Assembly (NCBI RefSeq): GCF_014236655.1 | Contig: NZ_JACMYG010000034.1 | Coordinates: 1 to 62,950, forward strand | Direction of reading: 5' to 3' | Length of the DNA: 62,950 bases | DNA from: Pseudomonas kielensis | GTDB lineage: Bacteria > Pseudomonadota > Gammaproteobacteria > Pseudomonadales > Pseudomonadaceae | Part shown: positions 16,527 to 25,318 of the stretch, piece after piece | Layout: every line of letters starts with the position of its first letter | Numbering within the stretch: the first letter of the stretch is position 1 | Notes under the pieces: generated by a model | The model's database searches: none | What the model was told of the DNA's origin: nothing | What the model saw: the letters and a program-made list of their open reading frames with translations, nothing else | Position numbers and translations under genes: made by a program

Positions 16527-16736
16527 CTGCGATTCCTGTCTTGGGCAATCGCAATGCTTGCACCGCGCGCCTGGGTGCAGAATGGTCTTTTGCAACTCAG
16601 GGATATTCTGTAGCCTTGCGCAGCTTCAACGCTGTCCGTGCCTGATGAATACTCACTCTCCCGGCGGTACCCTGATCGGTCCGGAGCCGGGTGTATACTC
16701 GACTTTCGCGCGAAAGCGCCCGCAGGTCTTGCGATC

Positions 16737-17795
16737 ATGACGCAAATTTCCGAACGCCTTCTGGTTCAAGCCCACCTCGACGCCAAGCAGCCCAAGCCGC
16801 TGACCGCCGCAGAGGAGGCCCATTACCGCGCCGCCATCGCCGCCGAGCTCAAGGCTCAGGACGCGGTGCTGGTTGCCCACTTCTATTGCGACCCGATCAT
16901 TCAGGCCCTGGCCGAAGAAACCGGGGGCTGTGTTTCCGATTCCCTGGAAATGGCCCGGTTCGGTAGCGCCCACCCGGCCAAGACCGTGGTGGTGGCCGGC
17001 GTGAAGTTCATGGGGGAGACCGCGAAGATCCTCAACCCGGAAAAACGCGTGCTGATGCCGACCCTGGAAGCGACCTGCTCGCTGGACCTGGGTTGCCCGG
17101 TCGACGAGTTTTCGGCGTTCTGCGACCAGCACCCGGAACGCACCGTGGTGGTCTATGCCAACACCTCGGCAGCGGTCAAGGCGCGGGCGGACTGGGTGGT
17201 GACCTCCAGTTGCGCACTGGAGATCGTCGAAAGCCTGATGGACAACGGCGAGACCATCATCTGGGGCCCGGACAAGCACCTGGGTACCTACATCCAGCGC
17301 AAGACCGGCGCCGACATGCTGCTCTGGGATGGTGCCTGCATCGTCCATGAAGAGTTCAAGGCCAAGCAGCTCGAAGACATGAAGGCGCTGTACCCGGACG
17401 CGGCAATTCTGGTGCACCCGGAATCGCCGACGGCGGTGATCGAGTTGGCCGACGCGGTGGGTTCCACCAGCCAGTTGATCGCGGCCGCACAGAGCCTGCC
17501 GCACAAGACGCTGATCGTGGCCACCGACCGCGGGATTTTCTACAAGATGCAGCAGCTGTGCCCGGACAAGGTGTTTATCGAAGCCCCTACGGCCGGCAAC
17601 GGCGCGGCCTGCCGCAGCTGTGCACATTGCCCGTGGATGGCGATGAACACCCTGGAACGCACGCTACAGTGCCTGCGTGAGGGCTCTGGGGAGATTTTCG
17701 TCGAACCGGCGTTGATCCCGCAGGCGATTCGCCCGCTCAAGCGCATGCTCGACTTCACGGCGGCGGCGCGGATGAAGCTCGCCGGCAACGCCTGA
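16737..17795 (+). CDS. nadA: Quinolinate synthase A
   Basis: The 352-residue enzyme condenses iminoaspartate with dihydroxyacetone phosphate to quinolinate, the second step of de novo NAD synthesis, using a [4Fe-4S] cluster. Cluster cysteines are visible in L-E-A-T-C-S-L-D (about 119), V-T-S-S-C-A-L-E (about 206) and the C-R-S-C-A-H-C-P-W stretch (about 293-300). The start M-T-Q-I-S-E-R at 16737 matches relatives; an in-frame ATG at 16638 would add 33 unrelated residues. A single REP hairpin follows the stop. Confidence 0.96.
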   Translation: MTQISERLLVQAHLDAKQPKPLTAAEEAHYRAAIAAELKAQDAVLVAHFYCDPIIQALAEETGGCVSDSLEMARFGSAHPAKTVVVAGVKFMGETAKILNPEKRVLMPTLEATCSLDLGCPVDEFSAFCDQHPERTVVVYANTSAAVKARADWVVTSSCALEIVESLMDNGETIIWGPDKHLGTYIQRKTGADMLLWDGACIVHEEFKAKQLEDMKALYPDAAILVHPESPTAVIELADAVGSTSQLIAAAQSLPHKTLIVATDRGIFYKMQQLCPDKVFIEAPTAGNGAACRSCAHCPWMAMNTLERTLQCLREGSGEIFVEPALIPQAIRPLKRMLDFTAAARMKLAGNA

Positions 17796-17822
17796 GGGCT
17801 GTCAGCTAGGTACACAACACTT

Positions 17823-17848
17823 GTGGGAGCGAGCAAGCTCGCTCCCAC
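17823..17848. repeat. Single REP palindrome after nadA
   Basis: GTGGGAGCGAGC-AA-GCTCGCTCCCAC is a perfect 12-bp stem between convergent nadA and the RDD gene, so it may also act as a shared transcript end. Confidence 0.82.
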
Positions 17849-17869
17849 AGTGATTTTTGTCTGCTGAAA

Positions 17870-18358
17870 TTACTTGGTTTTTTTCGGAATCCGCACCAAC
17901 TGCGTATTGGAGTACATGTCGTGCCAGCTGCGCTGCTGTTTGTCGAACAGCGTCCAGAAGAAGCCCAGGCCGACGCACAGCAGTGACGCAATCGATACCA
18001 CGAAGCGCAGCAAGGCTTGCCACAGGCTGATGGCCGAGCCGTCGGCGTTCTGCACGCGGATGCACCACACCTGCATCCCCAGGGTTTGGCCGGAGTAGGT
18101 CCAGAACTTGGCAAAAAAACCGAACAGCACAAACAGCAGGATCGTGGAGAGCAAGGGATCGCCATCCAATGCGCCGGCATCGGTCAATGCGCGCATCCGC
18201 TCTTCGCCGATGATTGCCATCTGCGCCATCTTGTAGAGGCCGCCAGTGACGATCATCAGGGCGGTGCACAGCAGGAAATCGTAGAACATCGCTGCCAGGC
18301 GACGTCCCAGGCCGGCGACGGGGAAATCACCCTGGGGGCTTAGCAGGCGTTTCGACAT
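17870..18358 (-). CDS. RDD family membrane protein
   Basis: The 162-residue protein has the RDD domain: R-R-L-A-A-M-F-Y-D-F (about 19-28, with the Arg and Asp that name the family), and three hydrophobic segments near residues 27-45, 70-90 and 113-137. G-Q-T-L-G-M-Q-V-W is the second conserved block. RDD proteins are widespread inner-membrane proteins; some behave as Na+(Li+)/H+ antiporters, but most have no known role. It is convergent with nadA and downstream of a cold-shock gene from which it is separated by a terminator. Confidence 0.88.
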   Translation of the reverse strand: MSKRLLSPQGDFPVAGLGRRLAAMFYDFLLCTALMIVTGGLYKMAQMAIIGEERMRALTDAGALDGDPLLSTILLFVLFGFFAKFWTYSGQTLGMQVWCIRVQNADGSAISLWQALLRFVVSIASLLCVGLGFFWTLFDKQQRSWHDMYSNTQLVRIPKKTK

Positions 18359-18408
18359 GGAGTGGCTCTCGATTGAAAAAGGAAGCCATTTTACGGGTTT
18401 GCGCGCAC

Positions 18409-18444
18409 AAAAAAGCCCCTGATGTCAGCATCAGGGGCTTTTTC
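18409..18444 (-). terminator. Intrinsic terminator of the cold-shock gene
   Basis: AGCCCCTGATG-TCAG-CATCAGGGGCT flanked by an A-run and a T-run, 12 bases beyond the cold-shock stop on the minus strand. Confidence 0.92.
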
Positions 18445-18455
18445 GTTACAGAAGA

Positions 18456-18668
18456 TTAGGCTTCTGTTTGAACTTCGTCAGCCTGCATGCCTTTTTGGCC
18501 CTGCACCGCAACGAAGGTCACTTTCTGGCCTTCTTTCAGGCTCTTGAAGCCGTTGCCCTGGATGGCACGGAAATGCACGAACAGATCCGGGCCGCTTTCT
18601 GGAGTGATAAAACCAAAACCTTTTTCGTCGTTAAACCACTTGACGGTGCCGCTCTGACGTTGGGACAT
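18456..18668 (-). CDS. Cold-shock protein, CspA family
   Basis: The 70-residue product is a single cold-shock domain: G-T-V-K-W-F-N (residues 7-13), RNP1 K-G-F-G-F-I (about 16-21) and RNP2 D-L-F-V-H-F (about 28-33). Such proteins bind single-stranded RNA or DNA and act as RNA chaperones. AGGAAA precedes the ATG at 18668. It resembles Pseudomonas CapB/CspD types, but which paralogue it is cannot be told from sequence alone. Its relation to the domain in the membrane protein at 1585-2190 is clear (same motifs). A long 5' leader is possible in the 400-base upstream gap. Confidence 0.93.
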   Translation of the reverse strand: MSQRQSGTVKWFNDEKGFGFITPESGPDLFVHFRAIQGNGFKSLKEGQKVTFVAVQGQKGMQADEVQTEA

Positions 18669-19069
18669 TTCTTATTTCCTTTGACGCAAAAATTGATGAC
18701 AGCCTCTTTCTCATGAAAGAGTACTGGGGCTGGTTGCAGGAAAGAAGAAAGACGTAGAACGGGTGTAGCAAACTTGTTGGCTACTGCCCAGGTCACGATT
18801 CCAAGCGACCCATGCAAACACAGTGGACAAACTCTACGCCAACTACGGCAGGAAAAACAAGCCCCCCTGCAAGCCTTGTATAGCTGGGCCTGTGGCTATT
18901 TTGGGGTGGGCCGTTGCGGCTTATTCGATAGGCTCGTTCAGTTGTTTTCGATTGTTATAACGCAAGTTCAAAATCGAAGCTTAGAGTCAAAAGTCTGCAC
19001 TGTTTTATGGCAGTTGCGTTACAGATTAGTGCACTGTTACGCAACTGCGTTACTTATGGGAACAGTCTA
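18669..19069. other. 400-base region without a gene, upstream of the cold-shock gene
   Basis: No open frame is convincing. On the minus strand it must hold the cold-shock gene promoter and probably a long leader, which is common for csp mRNAs. At 18996-19052 there is a pair of imperfect direct repeats described separately. The end of gcvT (19070) adjoins it. Confidence 0.6.
18996..19052. repeat. Imperfect tandem repeat containing an inverted pair
   Basis: Two units start with TGCACTGTT (18996 and 19030), each followed by a CA(GTT/ACT)GCGTTAC block (ending 19022 and 19052). The units also carry GCAGTTGCGT (19010-19019) and its inverse ACGCAACTGC (19039-19048). The arrangement resembles operator DNA but no regulator is identifiable. 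Confidence 0.5.
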
Positions 19070-20194
19070 TCAGCCACGATAGTAGCGTTGTGGGACGAAT
19101 GGCATTTTGCTAACAAGCAATGGCACCTGTTTCCCACGCACGATCGCCCAGACCTGGGTATCGAGTGCCACGTAGGCACTGTCCAGGTAACCCATCGCCA
19201 ATGGACCGCCGAGGGAAGGACCGAAACCACCGCTGCAGACGCTGCCGATGATCTCGCCGGCAGCGTTGACGATTTCTGCGCCTTCACGCACCGGGGTACG
19301 TTCCTGGGGCAGCAGGCCGACACGTTTGCGGCTGACGCCGTTTTGTTGCTGGGCGAAGATCGCTTCGGCCCCGGGGAACCCGCCGGCACGCACGCCATCG
19401 GCACGGCGCGGCTTGGAGATGGCCCACAGCAGGCTGGCTTCGATCGGGGTGGTGTCGCTGTTCATGTCATGACCATACAGGCACAGGCCGGCTTCCAGGC
19501 GCAGCGAGTCACGCGCGCCGAGGCCGATGGCGGCCACTTCCGGCTCGGCCAGCAGGGCGCGGGCCAGGGCTTCGGCGTTGGCGGCGGGCACGGAGATCTC
19601 GAAACCGTCCTCGCCGGTGTAGCCCGAACGACTGACAAAACACTCGATCCCCAGCAGGGTCACGCGGGTGAACTGCATGAAGGTCATCTGCGCTACCTGC
19701 GGCGCCAGGCGAGCGAGCACGGTCACCGCCGCCGGGCCTTGCAGGGCGAGCAGGGCGCGTTCCTCGAACAGCGGCTCGATCTGGCACTGATCGCCCAGAT
19801 GCTGGCGCAGGTGGGCCAGGTCCTGGTCCTTGCAGGCCGCATTGACCACCAGGAACAGTTCGTCATTACCCAGGTTGGCGACCATCAGGTCATCGAGGAT
19901 GCCGCCCTGCTCGTTGGTGAACATGGCGTAGCGCTGCATGCCCACCGGCAGGTCGATGATGTCCACCGGCACCAGGGTTTCCAGGGCCTTGGCCGCATGG
20001 GCACCGGTCAGGCGGATCTGCCCCATGTGCGAGACATCGAACAGCCCGGCCTGCTCACGGCAGTGCAGGTGCTCTTTCATCACGCCCAACGGGTACTGCA
20101 CCGGCATGTCGTAGCCGGCGAACGGCACCATGCGCGCGCCCAGTTCGATGTGCAGCGCATGCAGCGGGGTTTTCGACAGGGTTTCGGTGGACAT
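19070..20194 (-). CDS. gcvT: Glycine cleavage system T protein (aminomethyltransferase)
   Basis: The 374-residue T protein transfers the methylene group from the lipoyl-bound aminomethyl intermediate to tetrahydrofolate, releasing ammonia. The N-terminal folate-binding region contains M-V-P-F-A-G-Y-D-M-P-V-Q-Y (about 22-34) and the C-terminal barrel closes the protein. The start MSTETLSK at 20194 has a clear AGGAG eight bases before it; a longer in-frame start at 20272 would intrude on sdaA's end. It is the last gene of the gcvH-gcvP-sdaA-gcvT cluster, matching the gcv2 set of P. aeruginosa. Confidence 0.95.
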   Translation of the reverse strand: MSTETLSKTPLHALHIELGARMVPFAGYDMPVQYPLGVMKEHLHCREQAGLFDVSHMGQIRLTGAHAAKALETLVPVDIIDLPVGMQRYAMFTNEQGGILDDLMVANLGNDELFLVVNAACKDQDLAHLRQHLGDQCQIEPLFEERALLALQGPAAVTVLARLAPQVAQMTFMQFTRVTLLGIECFVSRSGYTGEDGFEISVPAANAEALARALLAEPEVAAIGLGARDSLRLEAGLCLYGHDMNSDTTPIEASLLWAISKPRRADGVRAGGFPGAEAIFAQQQNGVSRKRVGLLPQERTPVREGAEIVNAAGEIIGSVCSGGFGPSLGGPLAMGYLDSAYVALDTQVWAIVRGKQVPLLVSKMPFVPQRYYRG

Positions 20195-20237
20195 ATTCAG
20201 CTCCTGAAAAAATTCAGCGGATGCGGGTGAGCACGCA

Positions 20238-21614
<1,377 letters not shown>

Positions 21615-21654
21615 GGTTGTTCTCCGGTTTCTTGTTATAGGAATTGGCGGAATC

Positions 21655-21680
21655 TGGGGAGCGAGCAGGCTCGCTCCCAC
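21655..21680. repeat. Single REP palindrome between sdaA and gcvP
   Basis: GGGAGCGAGC-AG-GCTCGCTCCC hairpin in the 107-base gap where other pseudomonads carry glyA. Confidence 0.78.
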
Positions 21681-21721
21681 GAAGGGAGATAGGGAGGCGG
21701 GCAAACCCGCCCCCCTATGGA

Positions 21722-24574
21722 TCAAGCGTAGCTTTCGATCGACGGGCAGGCGCAGATCAGGTTGCGATCACCAAACACGTTGTCGACCCGGCCAACCGGT
21801 GGCCAGTACTTGCCTTCGATCAACGACGCCACTGGGTACACCGCCTGTTCACGGCTGTAGGGGTGGGTCCACTCGCCGACGATTTCCGCCGCAGTGTGCG
21901 GGGCGTTCTTCAGCGGGTTGTCGTCCTTGTCCAGGGTGCCGTTTTCCACTGCGCGAATTTCTTCGCGGATGCGGATCATGGCGTCGCAGAAGCGGTCCAG
22001 TTCTTCCTTGGATTCACTTTCGGTCGGCTCGATCATCAGCGTGCCGGCCACTGGGAACGACATGGTCGGGGCGTGGAAACCGAAGTCAATCAGGCGCTTG
22101 GCGACGTCATCGACGCTGATGCCGCTGCTGTCCTTGAGCGGACGCAGGTCGAGGATGCATTCGTGGGCCACCAGGCCGTTGCTGCCGGTGTACAGCACTG
22201 GGTAGTGCTCTTCCAGGCGGCGGGAGATGTAGTTGGCATTGAGGATCGCCAGCTGCGAAGCACGCTTGAGGCCGGCGCCGCCCATCATGCGAATGTACAT
22301 CCAAGTGATCGGCAGAATGCTGGCGCTGCCGAACGGTGCGGCGCAGACCGCGCCTTCCTTGCGCTCCATGGCCGCGTGGCCGGGCAGGAATGGGGCCAGG
22401 TGCGACTTGACGCCGATCGGGCCGACACCCGGACCGCCACCGCCGTGGGGGATGCAGAAGGTCTTGTGCAGGTTCAGGTGAGACACGTCGCCACCGAACT
22501 TGCCTGGGGCGCAGAGGCCGACCATGGCGTTCATGTTGGCGCCGTCGATGTACACCTGGCCGCCGTGCTCATGAATGATCCCGCAGATCTCGCGGATGCC
22601 TTCTTCGAACACGCCGTGGGTGGACGGGTAAGTGATCATCAAGGCCGCCAGGTGCTCGCGGTGCTCGATGGCTTTCGCACGCAGGTCTTCGATGTCGACG
22701 TTGCCGCGGGCATCACAGGCCGTCACCACCACGCGCATGCCGGCCATGTTGGCGGTGGCCGGGTTGGTGCCGTGGGCGGAGGAGGGGATCAGGCAGATGT
22801 CGCGGCGATCTTCGCCACGGCTCTGGTGGTAGGCGCGGATCGCCAGCAGGCCGGCGTACTCGCCCTGGGAACCGGCGTTCGGCTGCAGGGAGATCGAGTC
22901 ATAACCGGTGGCGGCGCAGAGCATCGCTTCCAGTTCATCGGTCAACTGCTGGTAGCCGGCGCTTTGCTCGGCCGGGGCGAACGGGTGCAGGGCGCCGAAT
23001 TCGGCCCAGGTCACCGGGATCATTTCGCTGGCGGCGTTGAGTTTCATGGTGCACGAGCCCAGCGGGATCATCGTACGGTCGAGGGCCAGGTCCTTGTCGG
23101 CCAGCTTGCGCAGGTAGCGCATCAGCTCGGTTTCCGAGTGGTACCGGTTGAACACGGGGTGGCTGAGGATCGGCGACTGGCGAACCAGGTCGGCCGGGAT
23201 GGTGCTCTGTACGGTGGCGGCAAGGGCCGCGAAGTCCGGCAGGGTCTTGCCGTCGGCCAGCAACGCCCAGAGGTTTTCCACGTCGGCTTGCGAGGTGGTT
23301 TCGTCGAGGGACAGGCCCAGGCGGTTGGCATCGATCACCCGCAGGTTGATCTGCTGCGCCCGCGCCTTGTCGTGCAACTGGGCCGTGTTGGCGCCGGTGT
23401 TGAGGGTCAGGGTGTCGAAGAAGTGAGCCTGTTCGACCTTAAGGCCAAGTGTGCTCAAGCCCTTGGCCAGGATCGCGCTCAGGTGATGAATACGCTGGGC
23501 GATCTGGGTCAGGCCCTGCGGGCCGTGGTACACGGCGTACATGCTGGCGATGTTGGCCAGCAGTACCTGGGCAGTGCAGATGTTGCTGGTGGCTTTCTCA
23601 CGGCGGATATGTTGCTCGCGGGTCTGCATCGCCAGGCGCAGGGCCGGCTTGCCGAAGCGGTCGACCGAGACACCGACCAGACGGCCCGGCATGTCGCGCT
23701 TGAACGCATCTTTAGTGGAGAAGTACGCCGCGTGCGGGCCACCGAAGCCCAGCGGTACGCCAAAGCGTTGCGCGCTGCCGATGGCAACGTCGGCACCGAA
23801 CTCGCCCGGCGGAGTCAGCAGGGTCAGGGCCAGCAGGTCGGCCGCCACGGCGACCAGGGCGTTGGCCGCGTGGAACCGTGCGGTCAGCTCGCGGTAGTCG
23901 AACAGGTCGCCGTTGCTGGCCGGGTATTGCAGCAGCGCGCCGAAGAACGGCGTCACGTCGCTCAGTTCACGCTCGTCGCCCACCACCACCTCGATCCCCA
24001 GCGGCTCGGCACGGGTGCGTAGCACGTCGAGGGTTTGCGGGTGGCAATGCACGGAGGCGAAGAAGGCGTGGCTGCCTTTGTTCTTGCTCAGGCGCTTGCA
24101 GAAGGTCATGGCCTCGGCAGCGGCGGTGGCTTCATCGAGCAGCGAGGCGTTGGCGATCGGCAGGCCGGAGAGGTCGCTGATCAGGGTCTGGAAATTCAGC
24201 AGGGCTTCCAGGCGGCCCTGGGAGATTTCTGGCTGGTACGGGGTGTAGGCGGTGTACCAGGCCGGGTTTTCCAGGAGATTGCGCAGGATCGGCGACGGCG
24301 TGTGGCAGTTGTAGTAGCCCTGGCCGATGTAGGTCTTGAACAGTTGGTTCTTGCCGGCAATGGCCTTGATCGCGGCCAGGGCCTCGGCTTCGCTCTGCCC
24401 TGCGCCCAGGTCCAGCACGCTGGTGCCCTTGATACTGTCGGGAATGACACTGGCGCTCAGGGCTTCCAGGGAGTCGAAACCCAGGGTGTTGAGCATGGCT
24501 TGCTCGTCACTGGCGCGCGGGCCGATGTGCCGGGCGATGAATTCGTTGGCAGTGCTCAGGTTGACGTGAGTCAT
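21722..24574 (-). CDS. gcvP: Glycine dehydrogenase (decarboxylating), P protein
   Basis: The 950-residue PLP enzyme decarboxylates glycine and loads the aminomethyl group onto the lipoyl arm of GcvH. Two homologous halves are fused, as in all bacterial long-form P proteins. The PLP lysine sits in N-L-H-K-T-F-C-I-P-H-G-G-G-G-P-G at about residue 703; G-Y-D-S-I-S-L-Q-P-N-A-G-S-Q-G-E-Y lies upstream. AGGAGA precedes the ATG at 24574, and gcvH ends 11 bases before it, so the two are cotranscribed. Confidence 0.97.
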   Translation of the reverse strand: MTHVNLSTANEFIARHIGPRASDEQAMLNTLGFDSLEALSASVIPDSIKGTSVLDLGAGQSEAEALAAIKAIAGKNQLFKTYIGQGYYNCHTPSPILRNLLENPAWYTAYTPYQPEISQGRLEALLNFQTLISDLSGLPIANASLLDEATAAAEAMTFCKRLSKNKGSHAFFASVHCHPQTLDVLRTRAEPLGIEVVVGDERELSDVTPFFGALLQYPASNGDLFDYRELTARFHAANALVAVAADLLALTLLTPPGEFGADVAIGSAQRFGVPLGFGGPHAAYFSTKDAFKRDMPGRLVGVSVDRFGKPALRLAMQTREQHIRREKATSNICTAQVLLANIASMYAVYHGPQGLTQIAQRIHHLSAILAKGLSTLGLKVEQAHFFDTLTLNTGANTAQLHDKARAQQINLRVIDANRLGLSLDETTSQADVENLWALLADGKTLPDFAALAATVQSTIPADLVRQSPILSHPVFNRYHSETELMRYLRKLADKDLALDRTMIPLGSCTMKLNAASEMIPVTWAEFGALHPFAPAEQSAGYQQLTDELEAMLCAATGYDSISLQPNAGSQGEYAGLLAIRAYHQSRGEDRRDICLIPSSAHGTNPATANMAGMRVVVTACDARGNVDIEDLRAKAIEHREHLAALMITYPSTHGVFEEGIREICGIIHEHGGQVYIDGANMNAMVGLCAPGKFGGDVSHLNLHKTFCIPHGGGGPGVGPIGVKSHLAPFLPGHAAMERKEGAVCAAPFGSASILPITWMYIRMMGGAGLKRASQLAILNANYISRRLEEHYPVLYTGSNGLVAHECILDLRPLKDSSGISVDDVAKRLIDFGFHAPTMSFPVAGTLMIEPTESESKEELDRFCDAMIRIREEIRAVENGTLDKDDNPLKNAPHTAAEIVGEWTHPYSREQAVYPVASLIEGKYWPPVGRVDNVFGDRNLICACPSIESYA

Positions 24575-24585
24575 GTGCGTTCTCC

Positions 24586-24969
24586 TCAGGCGTCGGCTTG
24601 GGCTTTGATCAGGCGGTCGTAGGCGTCCTGATCCAGCAGTTGGCCGACTGCGGCGGCGTCGCTTGGCTGGAAGCGGAAGAACCAGCCTTGCCCCAGCGGA
24701 TCTTCGTTGACCAGTTCCGGGCTGCTTTCCAGGGCCGGGTTGGTCTCCAACACTTCACCGTCCAGTGGCATGTAGACGCCGCTGGCAGCCTTTACCGATT
24801 CGACGGTGGCGGCTTCAGCGCCTTGGGCGTAGGCCTGCAGCTCAGGCAGTTGCACATAAACCACGTCGCCCAAGGCATTCTGGGCGAAGGCGGTGATGCC
24901 GACTGTAACGCTGCCGTCAGCTTCGGTACGCAGCCATTCGTGATCTTCAGTAAAACGCAACTCGCTCAT
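24586..24969 (-). CDS. gcvH: Glycine cleavage system H protein
   Basis: The 127-residue lipoyl carrier shuttles the aminomethyl intermediate between P, T and L proteins. The lipoylated lysine is Lys60 in V-E-S-V-K-A-A-S. AGGAG precedes the ATG at 24969. It is the first gene of the cluster and lies below a sigma-54 promoter and GcsR-type operators. No lpd (L protein) is in the window; it is expected elsewhere. Confidence 0.96.
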   Translation of the reverse strand: MSELRFTEDHEWLRTEADGSVTVGITAFAQNALGDVVYVQLPELQAYAQGAEAATVESVKAASGVYMPLDGEVLETNPALESSPELVNEDPLGQGWFFRFQPSDAAAVGQLLDQDAYDRLIKAQADA

Positions 24970-25049
24970 GGAAACTCCTCAGGGGCCAGACAGGTCTGGT
25001 GGACGCGATGGAAGGCTCGGGCAAAGCCCTGCTTTATGGAGGGTTACCT

Positions 25050-25065
25050 AGCAAAATCACGGCCA
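25050..25065 (-). promoter_or_regulatory. Sigma-54 (-24/-12) promoter for gcvH
   Basis: Read on the minus strand the element is TGGCCGTGATTTTGCT, with GG and GC exactly twelve bases apart as in the TGGCACG-N4-TTGCW consensus. Transcription would start near 25039, about 70 bases before gcvH. It fits activation by the enhancer-binding protein encoded upstream. Confidence 0.78.
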
Positions 25066-25129
25066 ATATTATTTATTTGTTACTAATCAACGAGTTACGA
25101 ACTGTTGCGAGAGGGGGCGCGAGCGCAGC

Positions 25130-25147
25130 TGTAGCGATATCGCTACA
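25130..25147. promoter_or_regulatory. GcsR-type operator 1 (perfect 18-bp palindrome)
   Basis: TGTAGCGATATCGCTACA is a perfect palindrome. It matches the TGTAACG-N4-CGTTCCG arrangement described for the P. aeruginosa glycine-responsive activator GcsR. It lies about 100 bases upstream of the predicted gcvH transcription start. Confidence 0.72.
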
Positions 25148-25210
25148 GTCGAGGGCCAAGAAAAAAGCCTATGAGGATCAAAGCCTTGCACAATGCTGGT
25201 GGAACGCCAC

Positions 25211-25247
25211 TGTAGCGATATCGTTCCGCTGTAGCGCTTTCAGTACA
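25211..25247. promoter_or_regulatory. GcsR-type operators 2 and 3 (tandem)
   Basis: Two 18-bp sites, TGTAGCG-ATAT-CGTTCCG (25211-25228) and TGTAGCG-CTTT-CAGTACA (25230-25247), are separated by one base. The second half-site of operator 2 is identical to the published GcsR half-site CGTTCCG as I recall it. They lie about 170-210 bases upstream of the gcvH start, a normal enhancer distance. Confidence 0.72.
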
Positions 25248-25318
25248 GGTGGAGGTCGCTTTTGCGCTGGGTGTTGGCGCCATCTGCGAACACCCTCAAT
25301 CACTGTGGGGAATGGTGT

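Noticed and set aside
18774..19082. Plus-strand 102-codon frame upstream of the cold-shock gene.
   Set aside because: No ribosome binding site or recognisable family; it runs through the repeat and into the gcvT end.
21644..24022. 792-residue plus-strand frame across gcvP.
   Set aside because: It is antisense to gcvP, with Ala/Gly/Val/Gln-rich composition and no known domain.
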